Positions 1 to 9,382 of a DNA stretch of 64,000 nt are shown piece by piece. Below the pieces are notes generated by a model, which saw nothing but the letters and a program-made list of their open reading frames with translations, did no database searches and was not told the DNA's origin. Source of the DNA: Shimia aestuarii (GTDB taxonomy: Bacteria; Pseudomonadota; Alphaproteobacteria; Rhodobacterales; Rhodobacteraceae); NCBI RefSeq assembly GCF_022814865.1, contig NZ_JAKVRD010000003.1, positions 32,001 through 96,000 of the forward strand. Reading direction: 5' to 3'. Every line of letters begins with the position of its first letter. Positions within the stretch are counted from its first letter, which is position 1. A program made the position numbers and the translations under genes.

Positions 1-458
1 AGGCGCACACGACGTTCGTCAGATGGCATCGCAGCACCTTGGATCACCACGGATTTGAACAATGCGATCTGGCGGTAGATCTCGAGCGTTTCGGCATCGC
101 CACCGGCCAGGCCGTCAAGCGTTGCAGACGCGGCAGCCTTATCGCCGGATGCAAGCTGATGCGCGGCGGTTAGCAGATCGACAACCACCTCGGCCTCTTG
201 CGACGGCACTTCAAGCGCGCTCAGCGCCTCGGCACGCGCGGCATCGTCGTTCTTTTCGACGGCGGCAAAGAGCATGTCGCCCGTGGCCTCGGCTTCGGCG
301 CGCGCTTGCGCCTTTTGCCACTCTTTGAAACCCGCGCCGCCAACGATCAGCAGCACGGCAAGAACACCGATCCAGCCATATTTGCGCAGCAACGCAAAAA
401 GCTTGTCGCGGCGGACTTCTTCGGTGACTTCTTCGATGAAACTGTCGGTGTCGCTCAC
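1..458 (-). CDS. YfgM-like membrane-anchored tetratricopeptide protein (3' end cut by window)
   Basis: The reading frame opens with GTG at 458-456, preceded by GGGAGG seven bases upstream, and runs off the left edge, so about 152 residues are visible. The N-terminus is charged and cytoplasmic (SDTDSFIEEVTEEVRRDK), followed by one membrane helix at about residues 28-45 and then an Ala/Glu-rich helical region of the TPR_21 (YfgM-like) type. YfgM-type proteins are inner-membrane proteins with periplasmic repeats, linked in enterobacteria to SecYEG and chaperone traffic. The family call rests on the topology (short N-tail, single helix, helical repeats), not on a specific catalytic motif. It is divergent from the efflux genes at 687 and shares a 228-base intergenic region with them. 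Confidence 0.7.
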   Translation of the reverse strand, partial: MSDTDSFIEEVTEEVRRDKLFALLRKYGWIGVLAVLLIVGGAGFKEWQKAQARAEAEATGDMLFAAVEKNDDAARAEALSALEVPSQEAEVVVDLLTAAHQLASGDKAAASATLDGLAGGDAETLEIYRQIALFKSVVIQGAAMPSDERRVR

Positions 459-567
459 GCCCGGCCTCCCTTGATTTGCCCCCTCTTAACCCGAAGCCGG
501 ACAAGTGCCAAGACTCCCTGCTCATTGACCGGGCAGAAGCTTGCCTCACAGGCGCAAACCGCATAAA

Positions 568-605
568 CTGAACCGAACAGTTCAGAAACAAGCAATGATC
601 GCTTG
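568..605. promoter_or_regulatory. Candidate operator upstream of the RND efflux genes
   Basis: Two inverted repeats lie side by side in the 228-base divergent intergenic region. The first is CTGAAC-N6-GTTCAG at 568-585. The second is CAAGC-N7-GCTTG at 589-605. GAAC/GTTC half-sites are common in operators of TetR-family repressors that control RND pumps, but no TetR gene is present in the window, so the identity of the regulator is inference. No other gene fits in 459-686. Confidence 0.4.
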
Positions 606-686
606 CAATCATGCGCGGGGCGATTATTTCGCGAAACAGGTCTACGCTCTTTCGGCGACCCAAACCCACAAGCGAGGCGAGGCGAC

Positions 687-1922
687 ATGCGCCCCATTCC
701 TATTCTTACCGCCATTCTGGTGACGCTCTTTCTTTTTTATGTTGTTGTCGAACGTGACACGCTGCTTGCGCTTGCTGCGGCGAGCCCTGATGAACAGAGC
801 GACAATAGCGCGCCGACACCGGCCAAGGACGCTGAGAAGCCAGCCCGGCTGCGTGTTGTGGCACTTGCCTCCGAGGCCAAGACCATCTCCAGCGCAGTTA
901 TCCTACGCGGCCAGACAGAGGCCGACCGCCAAGTCGATGTGCGCGCCGAAACCTCGGCTCAGGTGATTTCAGAGCCGCTCGCCCGTGGCAGCACGGTTGC
1001 GGCGGGGGACGTGCTCTGCCGTCTTGACCCCGGCACACGCGAAGCAACATTGGCGGAGGCCAAGGCACGCCTCCTCGAAGCGCGCGCCCGCAAGCCCGAG
1101 ACCGAGGCCCGCCTTGACGAGGCCAAGTCCAAACTCGACGAGGCAATGATCAACTTCAACGCCGCGAGCAAGCTGGCCGAGGATGGGTTTGCCTCGGAAG
1201 CGCGTGTCGCCTCGACCCAAGCCGCCGTGCGCTCGGCCCAAGCGGGTGTTGCCGCCGCGCAATCGGGGCTGCAATCGACACAGGCTGGTGTCGAATCCGC
1301 CGAAGCCGCCGTGGCCTCGGCCAGTCGCGAGATCAAACGCCTGACGATCACAGCGCCGTTTGATGGCTTGCTCGAGTCCGACACAGCAGAACTCGGAAGC
1401 CTGCTACAACCGGGATCACTTTGCGCCACCGTGATCCGCCTCGACCCGATCCGCGTTGTCGGATTTGTACCTGAGACAGAGGTCGGACGCGTCATGCTCG
1501 GAGCTCCGGCAGGAGCACGCCTCACCACCGGGCAAGAGATCACCGGCACAGTGAGCTTCCTCTCCCGGTCCGCCGACCCTGCGACCCGCACCTTCCGGGT
1601 CGAAATCAACGTCCCGAACCCCGACCTCGAAATCCGCGATGGTCAAACGGCGGAAATCGTCATCGGGGCCGAAGGCACGAAGGCGCATCTTGTGCCGCAA
1701 TCGGCTCTGACCCTGAATGATGACGGCACGCTAGGCGTTCGCACCGTCGACGCAGATGGCATCGTTGGCTTCTCCGAAGTCGATATCCTGCGCGACACCA
1801 CGGAGGGGCTCTGGCTCTCTGGATTGCCTGAAACCGCCAATATCATCACCATTGGCCAGGAATTCGTGGTCCGTGGGGTCAAGGTTGAACCGGTCTTTGA
1901 CCAAGAGGAGCCGGCCCAATGA
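687..1922 (+). CDS. RND efflux periplasmic adaptor (membrane fusion protein)
   Basis: This is a 411-residue HlyD/AcrA-type adaptor that links an inner-membrane RND pump to an outer-membrane channel. I chose ATG 687 over the upstream in-frame 603 because MRPIPILTAILVTLFLFYVV forms a proper N-terminal membrane anchor and GAGGCGAGGCG lies directly upstream. After the anchor come a lipoyl half-motif (about residues 65-105), a long Ala/Glu-rich coiled coil (about 105-205), the returning lipoyl half with TITAPFDGLLESD, and a beta-barrel domain. The stop overlaps the pump gene start by four bases (ATGA), so the two are translationally coupled. No outer-membrane factor gene is seen nearby. The substrate cannot be told from sequence. 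Confidence 0.9.
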   Translation: MRPIPILTAILVTLFLFYVVVERDTLLALAAASPDEQSDNSAPTPAKDAEKPARLRVVALASEAKTISSAVILRGQTEADRQVDVRAETSAQVISEPLARGSTVAAGDVLCRLDPGTREATLAEAKARLLEARARKPETEARLDEAKSKLDEAMINFNAASKLAEDGFASEARVASTQAAVRSAQAGVAAAQSGLQSTQAGVESAEAAVASASREIKRLTITAPFDGLLESDTAELGSLLQPGSLCATVIRLDPIRVVGFVPETEVGRVMLGAPAGARLTTGQEITGTVSFLSRSADPATRTFRVEINVPNPDLEIRDGQTAEIVIGAEGTKAHLVPQSALTLNDDGTLGVRTVDADGIVGFSEVDILRDTTEGLWLSGLPETANIITIGQEFVVRGVKVEPVFDQEEPAQ

Positions 1923-4900
1923 CCGGCATCGTCGATTGGGCCGCGTCCCGCGCCCGCATGATCCTTGCCTTCATCGCGCTTTCGATCCTCGTGGGCGGAT
2001 ACTCCTACATGAACCTTCCAAAGGAAGGCGAGCCGGACATTCAAATCCCGGCTCTTTTCGTTTCGGTGCCCTTCCCCGGCATTTCTGCTTCGGATGCCGA
2101 GACCTTGTTGATCAAGCCGATGGAGACCGAACTGGCCGACCTCGACGGGCTCGACAACATGAACTCTCTCGCGCAGGAAAACTATGCCGGGATTTTTCTC
2201 GAGTTCGATTTCGGCTGGGACAAGTCCAAGACCATCGCCGACGTGCGCGATGCAATGAACACCGCGGAATCAAAGTTCCCAGATGGGTTTGAGAAATACT
2301 CCATCAACGAGATCAACTTCTCGGAATTCCCGATCATCATCGTCAACCTGAGCGGCGACATCCCCGAACGCACAATGACGAAGATCGCCAACGGCCTGCA
2401 AGATCGGCTTGAATCCCTTGAACCCGTGCTCGAAGCCGGGATCGCGGGCGGGCGTGACGAGATGCTCGAGGTGACGATCGATCCGCTGCGCCTTGAATCC
2501 TACAATGTGACGGCGACCGAGCTCATCAATGTGGTGGTCAACAACAACCAACTGATCGCGGCAGGCGAAGTTGAGACCGCACAGGGTAAATTCTCGGTCA
2601 AGATCCCCTCGTCCTTCGACGAGCCACAGGATGTCTATAACCTGCCGGTCAAGACCAATGGCGACCGCGTTGTCACACTTGGCGATCTGGCAGAGATCAA
2701 GCTCACCTTTGAGGACCGCGAGGGCACCGCCCGCTTCAATGGTGAAACCACGGTCGCGCTTCAGGTGGTCAAGCGCAAGGGCTTCAACCTGATCGAGACC
2801 GCCGCGCTCGTGCGGGAAGAAGTGGCAAAGGAATCCGAAGAATGGCCTGAAGGCCTTCAGACAGCCATTGAGGTCGGCACATCGAATGACCAATCCCGCG
2901 TCGTTGAATCCATGGTGAAACAGCTAGAAGGTTCGGTGATGACCGCCATCGCGCTGGTGATGATCGTGGTGCTTGCGGCACTCGGGTCGCGCGCGGCGCT
3001 GCTCGTCGGTTTCGCGATCCCGACCTCCTTCCTGCTCTGCTTCGCGCTTCTAGCGCTCATGGATGTCTCGATTTCCAACATCGTCATGTTCGGCCTGATC
3101 CTCGCCGTGGGGATGCTCGTCGATGGCGCCATCGTTGTGGTGGAATACGCTGACAAGCGTATCTCCGAAGGCACGGGCCCGATGCACGCCTATGTCGAGG
3201 CGGCCCGGCGCATGTTCTGGCCGATCGTCTCATCGACCGCGACGACGCTTTGTGCCTTCCTGCCGATGCTCTTTTGGCCCGGCGTGCCGGGACAGTTCAT
3301 GGGCATGTTGCCCGTCACGCTGATCTTTGTGCTGTCGGCTTCGCTCGTCGTGGCGCTGATCTACCTGCCTGTCATGGGCGGCGTCTCGGGCCGACTGAGC
3401 CGCAAATTCCATCTCGCCTCTGAATGGTTGCGCGCCCGGACCTCGTGGTGGCTTCGTGCCGTGCTGGTACTGCCTTCCATTGCGCTCTTGTTCTTCGGCA
3501 TCATGGTCGCGCTGAACCCGGCGCTCCTGCTTGGGCCTGCCGCACCGAGCGGTGGCCTCATGGGCTTCCTGCCGGGCTTTGTCCTCTTCGTCCTCGGGGC
3601 CTTTGCGGCCTCGATCACGCTGGACGCCGCACGCATCGAACGCGTGAAAACCAAGATCGAAACCGAGAGCGGCTATTCGCCCTTCGGTCGCCTGATCCAC
3701 CTCATCACAGGCAACCCGATCCTCCCCCTCGTCACCGTAGGCAGCGTGATCTTCCTCGTGGTTTCGGTCTTTGCCTACTACGGCCAGAACAACAAAGGCA
3801 CCGAATTCTTCGTCGAATCCGAACCGGAGCAGGCGATCGTCTACGTGCTGGCACGCGGAAACCTCTCGCTTGAACAAAAAGACCACCTCATGCATCAGGC
3901 CGAGGATATCGTCCTCGCCCACCCCGGCGTTGACACAGCCTTTGCCTTTGCCGGCGAAGGCGGTCTCAATCAGAACACTGGCGGCGCGCAGGCTCCCAAA
4001 GACGCCATCGGCCAGATCAACCTCGAAACCATCCCGTGGGAAGATCGTCCGGACATCGACGAAGCTTGGTTCACGGTGCCGCTGATTGGCTACGAGGTCA
4101 CACGGCACGTCAAAGACCCCGCATTTGACGGCAATACGGTCATTGACGAGCTTGAGGTCGCCCTTTCCCGCATTCCCGGCGCGAAGATCGAGATTTTCGA
4201 GGCCAGCCGCGGCCCCGCCTCGGCCAAGCCGGTGCACCTGCGCCTGTTGGGGGACGATTGGGAAACGCTGATCGACGCCACCCGCGTTGCACGCGAGAAA
4301 TTTGACGCCTCCCCCGGGCTGACCTTGATCGAAGACACCCGCCCGCTTCCCGGTATCGACTGGCAAATCAATGTCGACGTGGAGAAAGCCGGTCGCTACG
4401 GCGCCAACGTCGCCACCGTCGGCGCGATGGTGCAACTCGTGACGCGTGGTATCCTGCTCGACACGATGCGCGTTGATAGTTCCGACGAGGAAATCGAGAT
4501 TCGCGTCCGCCTTCCCGAGGACGACCGCGTACTCTCGACGCTCGACACCCTCAAGGTTCGGACACAAGACGGGCTTGTTCCCCTGTCGAACTTCATCACC
4601 CGCACACCGGTCGAAAAGCTCGCCGAGATCAACCGCACCAACCAGAAACGCTATTTCGACGTCAAGGCGAACGTCATGAGTGGTCAGATGATCCTCACCA
4701 ATGGCGAAACCGGAGAAACGCGGCTTGTCTCGACCGAGACCTGGACCAATGATGTGGCCCAGAAACAAGACCTGATCGCGCAGGGCTTTAGCGCTAAGCC
4801 CCTTAACCCCAATGAGCGCATCGAGGCCCTGACCCAGTGGCTCGAGACCGAACCTTTCCCGGCTGGGATCGAATGGCAATGGACCGGTGATCAGGAAGAT

Positions 4901-5644
4901 CAGGCCGAAAGCCAAGCCTTCCTTGGAAGCGCCTTTGCCGGGGCACTTGGGTTGATGTTCATCATCCTGCTGGCCCAGTTCAACAGCATTTACAACTCGG
5001 TGCTTGTGCTTCTGGCGGTCGTCCTTTCGACAACAGGGGTGCTGATCGGCATGATCGTCATGGATCAGGCCTTCTCGATCATCATGACCGGGACAGGGAT
5101 CGTGGCGCTTGCCGGGATCGTGGTGAACAACAACATTGTTCTGATCGACACCTATCAGGAATACTCGCAATACATGCCCCGGCTCGAGGCGATCACCCGC
5201 ACCGCACAGGCTCGTATTCGCCCGGTCTTCCTGACAACCGTCACCACGATGGCGGGTCTTGCTCCGATGATGTTCGGCCTGTCGCTCGATTTCATCGACG
5301 GCGGCTACGCCATAGACAGCCCAACCTCGCTTTGGTGGAAACAACTTGCGACCGCCGTGGTCTTCGGCCTCGGGATCGCAACTGTGCTGACCCTTGTCTT
5401 CACGCCTTCGATGCTCGCTTTGCGGGTCTGGTTGAGCACCTATGTGCACTGGATCGCGTCGGTGCTTGCGCGCCTCTCGATGGGCCGTGGCAGCAAGGCC
5501 GCCCGCGATTGGGCACTGCGCCGCGAGGCCAAGAAGGTCAAGGCACCGCTCTTGATGTGGGATGACGAAGGCGCCCCCGACGATGCGCCCGAGGTGCTTG
5601 CAGACGGCACCGTTCTCGACAAGGATCTGCGCGCCGCTGAATAA
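1919..5644 (+). CDS. RND-family efflux permease, enlarged (1241 aa)
   Basis: This is an inner-membrane proton-driven RND pump of the AcrB/MdtB type. It shows the N-terminal helix, the TM4 motif GMLVDGAIVVVEY (one acidic residue where AcrB has two) and the TM10 motif GIVVNNNIVLID (Asn where AcrB has the relay Lys, as in many alphaproteobacterial pumps). At 1241 residues it is about 200 longer than AcrB. Part of the excess is a segment at about residues 505-575, between TM6 and TM7, that carries two extra hydrophobic stretches. A further 50-60 charged residues follow the last helix. It overlaps the adaptor gene by four bases and is followed by a strong hairpin terminator. It is probably a multidrug pump, substrate unknown. 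Confidence 0.9.
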   Translation: MTGIVDWAASRARMILAFIALSILVGGYSYMNLPKEGEPDIQIPALFVSVPFPGISASDAETLLIKPMETELADLDGLDNMNSLAQENYAGIFLEFDFGWDKSKTIADVRDAMNTAESKFPDGFEKYSINEINFSEFPIIIVNLSGDIPERTMTKIANGLQDRLESLEPVLEAGIAGGRDEMLEVTIDPLRLESYNVTATELINVVVNNNQLIAAGEVETAQGKFSVKIPSSFDEPQDVYNLPVKTNGDRVVTLGDLAEIKLTFEDREGTARFNGETTVALQVVKRKGFNLIETAALVREEVAKESEEWPEGLQTAIEVGTSNDQSRVVESMVKQLEGSVMTAIALVMIVVLAALGSRAALLVGFAIPTSFLLCFALLALMDVSISNIVMFGLILAVGMLVDGAIVVVEYADKRISEGTGPMHAYVEAARRMFWPIVSSTATTLCAFLPMLFWPGVPGQFMGMLPVTLIFVLSASLVVALIYLPVMGGVSGRLSRKFHLASEWLRARTSWWLRAVLVLPSIALLFFGIMVALNPALLLGPAAPSGGLMGFLPGFVLFVLGAFAASITLDAARIERVKTKIETESGYSPFGRLIHLITGNPILPLVTVGSVIFLVVSVFAYYGQNNKGTEFFVESEPEQAIVYVLARGNLSLEQKDHLMHQAEDIVLAHPGVDTAFAFAGEGGLNQNTGGAQAPKDAIGQINLETIPWEDRPDIDEAWFTVPLIGYEVTRHVKDPAFDGNTVIDELEVALSRIPGAKIEIFEASRGPASAKPVHLRLLGDDWETLIDATRVAREKFDASPGLTLIEDTRPLPGIDWQINVDVEKAGRYGANVATVGAMVQLVTRGILLDTMRVDSSDEEIEIRVRLPEDDRVLSTLDTLKVRTQDGLVPLSNFITRTPVEKLAEINRTNQKRYFDVKANVMSGQMILTNGETGETRLVSTETWTNDVAQKQDLIAQGFSAKPLNPNERIEALTQWLETEPFPAGIEWQWTGDQEDQAESQAFLGSAFAGALGLMFIILLAQFNSIYNSVLVLLAVVLSTTGVLIGMIVMDQAFSIIMTGTGIVALAGIVVNNNIVLIDTYQEYSQYMPRLEAITRTAQARIRPVFLTTVTTMAGLAPMMFGLSLDFIDGGYAIDSPTSLWWKQLATAVVFGLGIATVLTLVFTPSMLALRVWLSTYVHWIASVLARLSMGRGSKAARDWALRREAKKVKAPLLMWDDEGAPDDAPEVLADGTVLDKDLRAAE

Positions 5645-5664
5645 CTGGTGCCAAGGACAAACCA

Positions 5665-5696
5665 AAAAGGGCGGCCCCGCAAAAGGCCGCCCTTTT
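5665..5696. terminator. Bidirectional rho-independent terminator between converging genes
   Basis: GGGCGGCC (5669-5676) pairs with GGCCGCCC (5685-5692) and is flanked by AAAA and TTTT, giving a 12-bp stem with U-tracts on both strands. It lies between the converging RND permease and the Atm1-type exporter. Confidence 0.85.
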
Positions 5697-5715
5697 CTAT
5701 GTCTGACGCTATATG

Positions 5716-7557
5716 TTACGCCGCGCCTTCCGCTCCGTCGAGATCATCCTCTGCCGCTGCCTGACGCGTCCACATCGCCGCATACCGTCCGCGTTCGGCC
5801 AAGAGCGCCTCATGCGTGCCTTCCTCGACGATCTCGCCCTTGTCGAGCACGATGATCCGGTCGGCTTCGGCAATCGTCGACAGGCGGTGCGCAATGGTGA
5901 TGACCGTGCGCCCCTGCCCTGCCCGTGCAAGCGCTTCCTTGATCTCGCCTTCGGTCTGCGTATCAAGCGCCGAGGTGGCCTCATCGAGAAGCAGGATTGG
6001 CGGGTTCTTCAGAAGTGTCCGCGCGATGCCGACCCTCTGCTTCTCGCCGCCCGAGAGTTTCAGCCCCCGTTCGCCCACCATCGTGTCATATCCTTCCGGC
6101 AGGCTCAGGATGAAATCGTGAATCCGCGCCGCCTTGGCCGCCGCGACGACGTCCGCTTCGCTTGCCGTGTCACGCCCATAGGCGATGTTGTAGCGGATCG
6201 TGTCATTGAACAGGACCGTATCCTGCGGCACGACCCCGATTGCATCATGCAGGCTGACCTGTGTCACGTCGCGGAGGTCTTGCCCGTCTATCGCGATGCC
6301 GCCGCCGCTCACGTCATAGAAGCGGAACAAAAGCCGCGCGATGGTCGATTTCCCCGACCCCGACGCGCCCACGATGGCCACGTTATGCCCCGCTGGCACA
6401 TCGAGGCTGACACCGTGTAGGATCGGCCGCGCGCTATCATAGCCGAAAGACACCTTGTCAAAGCGGATGGCCCCACCGTCAACCTTGAGATCGAGCGCAC
6501 CCGGCTTGTCGCTGACTTCGCTCGGCTGTTCGAGTAGGTCGAACATCTCACCCATATCCACAAGGCTCTGGCGGATTTCGCGATAGACCGTGCCAAGAAA
6601 GTTGAGCGGGATGGTGATCTGCACCATGTAAGCATTGACCATCACGAAATCGCCGACGGTAAGCTCTCCCGCCTGCACACCCATCGCCGCCATCACCATC
6701 ACCGCGACAAGGCCGCTGGTGATGAGGAAGGATTGGCCAAAATTGAGAAAGGCCAGCGAATAAGAAGTCTTCAGCGCGGCGCTCTCATAGCCTTCCATCG
6801 ACTCATCGTAGCGTTTCGCCTCGCGTGCCTCGGCGCCGAAATACTTGACCGTTTCAAAGTTCAGAAGGCTGTCGATCGCTTTCTGGTTTGCATCCGTATC
6901 CTGGTCGTTCATCTCGCGCCGCAGACGCACGCGCCATTCCGTAACCTTGAAGGTAAACCAGATATAGAGGGCAATGGTGAGCGCCACAGCCGCGAGATAC
7001 CAAGCGTCAAAGAGCCAGAACAGGATCACCGCGACAAGCAAAAGCTCAAGCACAAGCGGCCCGATTGAAAACAGCATGAAGCGCAACAGGAAATCGACGC
7101 CTTTCACCCCGCGTTCGATGATCCGGCTAAGGCCACCGGTCTTGCGGGTAATGTGGTAACGCATGGAAAGGCGGTGGATATGCTCAAAGGTCTCGAGCGC
7201 GAGAGACCGCAAGGCCCGCTGCCCAACCCGCGCAAAAATCGCATCGCGCAATTGCTGAAACCCAACGGTCATCAGCCGGGCCATGCCATAGGCCACGGTC
7301 AGCCCCACCGCCCCGAGAAGCATCGGCGACACACCTTCGCCCGCAAGGCTATCCACGGCTGCCTTATAGATCATCGGCACGCCGACCGCGATCAGCTTGG
7401 AAAACATGAGCGCCACGAGCGCCAGCACCACGCGCCGTTTCACCCATGGCTCATCATCATTCCAGAGATAAGGAAGAACCTTGCGGATCGTGCGCATACC
7501 CGAGCGCTGTTCCTGTCGCGCCAGTTCCTCGGCGGATGCCGTGTGCCAACTACTCAT
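5716..7557 (-). CDS. Atm1-type ABC half-transporter (thiol/metal conjugate exporter)
   Basis: This is a 613-residue half ABC exporter with an N-terminal six-helix membrane domain (about residues 30-330) and a C-terminal ATPase. Visible ATPase motifs are Walker A GASGSGKST, the signature LSGGEKQRVGIART, Walker B ILLLDEAT and an IAHRLST switch. The N-terminus (PYLWNDDEPWVKRRVVLAL) and the SKLIAVGVPMIYKAAVD segment are typical of the bacterial Atm1/ABCB7 group, which exports glutathione-derived or metal-thiol conjugates. ATG 7557 is preceded by AAAGG. It is monocistronic by spacing. The specific substrate is inferred from the family. Confidence 0.9.
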   Translation of the reverse strand: MSSWHTASAEELARQEQRSGMRTIRKVLPYLWNDDEPWVKRRVVLALVALMFSKLIAVGVPMIYKAAVDSLAGEGVSPMLLGAVGLTVAYGMARLMTVGFQQLRDAIFARVGQRALRSLALETFEHIHRLSMRYHITRKTGGLSRIIERGVKGVDFLLRFMLFSIGPLVLELLLVAVILFWLFDAWYLAAVALTIALYIWFTFKVTEWRVRLRREMNDQDTDANQKAIDSLLNFETVKYFGAEAREAKRYDESMEGYESAALKTSYSLAFLNFGQSFLITSGLVAVMVMAAMGVQAGELTVGDFVMVNAYMVQITIPLNFLGTVYREIRQSLVDMGEMFDLLEQPSEVSDKPGALDLKVDGGAIRFDKVSFGYDSARPILHGVSLDVPAGHNVAIVGASGSGKSTIARLLFRFYDVSGGGIAIDGQDLRDVTQVSLHDAIGVVPQDTVLFNDTIRYNIAYGRDTASEADVVAAAKAARIHDFILSLPEGYDTMVGERGLKLSGGEKQRVGIARTLLKNPPILLLDEATSALDTQTEGEIKEALARAGQGRTVITIAHRLSTIAEADRIIVLDKGEIVEEGTHEALLAERGRYAAMWTRQAAAEDDLDGAEGAA

Positions 7558-7651
7558 GCAAAGCCTTTCGGATGTCTTTGCACTGGAGGTAACCCCGCCC
7601 CCGCTGAAAGACCAGAGTCAGCCGCCACTTTTCCGCCCGGCGGTGCGTCGA

Positions 7652-8731
7652 TCACTCGGGGATGTCAAAGACCTGACCGGGGAAAATCATGTCGGGATCA
7701 CGTATCCGGTCCTTGTTCGCCTCGAAGACGCGCACATACATCGTACCGCTGCCATAGCGCTCCGCAGCAATCGCCCAGAGTGTCGATCCCGGTTGCACAG
7801 TCACCACCTTGGCTGGCACATCCGGTTTCGGGGCCGCCTGCAAAACCGCCTGATCTTCGCGCTTGAACGGTGTCTCGATGCGCGACACCACGGTGCCGTC
7901 ATCATCCACCTCATCGACGCGCAGCGTATAGATCCCGGTATCCACTTGCGGCAGTTGCATCTGCCAGCTCCCGCCTTCCATGATGCGTGAAGTCGTGATC
8001 GGGCTATTGTCGAGGTAGACCCGCACAAACCGGTCCTCCCTGCCGCGCCCAGAAAGTTCGACCTCACCACTATCGGAGTAGCTGATCGCATCAAGGGCCA
8101 CGCTTGCCATCACGTCCGGCGCGGCGTCCAGCGTCGCAGAAGACTGCATGACGCTCACACCGTCTTTGGTCTGAACAAGCACGGTCGGCGCGCGCGGTGT
8201 CTTTGGGGCGTCCTCGATGGGCTCAGGCGTGGCCTCCGCCACGACCTCCTGTTCGGGCTCTGGTGTGGGCGCAAGGATCACCTTGGCGTCGGAAAACAGG
8301 TCTCCCTCTGCGCGCCGCTGCACAAGCTGAAGAACGCGCGGCGCGTCGCTCGGGGCGATGGTGGTAAAAGTGGCGAATTTCCCGGCTGCATCGGTCTTGG
8401 CGACGACAAGCTCTGCCTCGTCCATCAGAACGGTGATCTCGCTTTTCGGAGCACCGTTTCCGGCAATCAACGTCGTCCCGTCCACCTCGGCGCGCACCAC
8501 GTCAAACGCGGGTAAGATCGTCTCGACGACGGGCTCTGGGTCCGGCGCGGCGGCAATCGGTGCCTCTTCGACCACAGGGGCCTCAACGACAGGGGCATTC
8601 GGTTCAGGCGCAACAGCATCCTTCTCAAAGACCCCTCCGATAATAGCCGCTGCGACGCCCGCGACCACAACTGCAGCAGCGCCCCCCACAGCAACGATAT
8701 TCCCACTCAGGAGCGATGCAAATTTGCTCAT
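7652..8731 (-). CDS. LysM-domain protein with N-terminal membrane anchor
   Basis: This 359-residue protein has an N-terminal hydrophobic segment (about residues 12-32), a long Pro/Glu/Ala-rich low-complexity linker (about 35-75 and 160-185), Ig-like repeats carrying GNGAPKSEITVLMDEAE and DNSPITTSR, and a C-terminal LysM domain (about 305-358, VVTVQPGSTLWAIAAERYGS). LysM binds peptidoglycan, so the protein probably bridges membrane and cell wall. GGAAAGG precedes ATG 8731. Similar proteins are common in Rhodobacterales but their role is unknown. The 94 bases between its stop and the exporter start hold nothing I recognise. Confidence 0.8.
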   Translation of the reverse strand: MSKFASLLSGNIVAVGGAAAVVVAGVAAAIIGGVFEKDAVAPEPNAPVVEAPVVEEAPIAAAPDPEPVVETILPAFDVVRAEVDGTTLIAGNGAPKSEITVLMDEAELVVAKTDAAGKFATFTTIAPSDAPRVLQLVQRRAEGDLFSDAKVILAPTPEPEQEVVAEATPEPIEDAPKTPRAPTVLVQTKDGVSVMQSSATLDAAPDVMASVALDAISYSDSGEVELSGRGREDRFVRVYLDNSPITTSRIMEGGSWQMQLPQVDTGIYTLRVDEVDDDGTVVSRIETPFKREDQAVLQAAPKPDVPAKVVTVQPGSTLWAIAAERYGSGTMYVRVFEANKDRIRDPDMIFPGQVFDIPE

Positions 8732-8830
8732 GCCAGCCTTTCCCCAGGTTCAGCCCGCCATTCCGGTTGAGCGACCATATCAACCCCGCTAACACTGGTC
8801 AAAACAGCATTGAACTTTCTGGAGCACGCC

Positions 8831-9382
8831 ATGTCCAACCCATCGATCTGTGTCTTTTGCGGCTCACGTTCGGGGCAAGACCCGGCATATCATCGGTTCG
8901 CAACCGATCTCGGGACGCGTTTGGCTGCACGGAACTGGCGCCTTGTCTATGGTGCGGGCGATGTCGGCCTGATGGGAGCGGTGGCCAATGCAACGCAATC
9001 GGCCGGCGGCGAGACCTTCGGCGTCATCCCTGTGCACCTGATGCAGCGTGAAGTCGGCAAGCTTGACCTGTCCCGCTTCATCGTCACGGAAAACATGCAT
9101 GAACGTAAGAAGGTCATGTTCATGAACTCTGACGCCATCGTTGTCCTGCCCGGTGGGGCGGGATCGCTTGACGAGCTTTTCGAAGTTCTCACCTGGCGCC
9201 AACTCGGCTTGCATGAAAAGCCGATCATCCTTGCCAATATCAATGGCTATTGGGATCCGCTCGTGGGCCTCGTCGATCATGTGATCGAACAGGGCTTTGC
9301 CGATGCCTCTTTGAAAGACTTCCTTCAGGTGGTTGGCGATCTCGCGACATTGGAAGCCGCGCTCGAACGCGCTTTTTCCTGA
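8831..9382 (+). CDS. LOG family protein (nucleoside 5'-monophosphate phosphoribohydrolase-like)
   Basis: This is a 183-residue Rossmann-fold protein of the TIGR00730/LOG family. The family signature PGGAGSLDE is at residues 107-115, and ERKKVMF at 91-97 supplies the conserved Arg/Lys. Family members cleave AMP or cytokinin riboside monophosphates to a free base and ribose 5-phosphate. ATG 8831 is preferred over the in-frame 8810 because it sits behind GGAG and begins MSNPSICVFCGS, the usual start of this family. Its last 58 bases overlap the 3' end of the opposing permease gene. Confidence 0.88.
   Translation: MSNPSICVFCGSRSGQDPAYHRFATDLGTRLAARNWRLVYGAGDVGLMGAVANATQSAGGETFGVIPVHLMQREVGKLDLSRFIVTENMHERKKVMFMNSDAIVVLPGGAGSLDELFEVLTWRQLGLHEKPIILANINGYWDPLVGLVDHVIEQGFADASLKDFLQVVGDLATLEAALERAFS

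Noticed and set aside
3230-5665. Open frame of 811 codons on the minus strand opposite the RND permease
   Set aside because: It is antisense to a clear permease, rich in Arg/His/Gly/Asp with no recognisable domain, and is a by-product of codon bias in GC-rich DNA.
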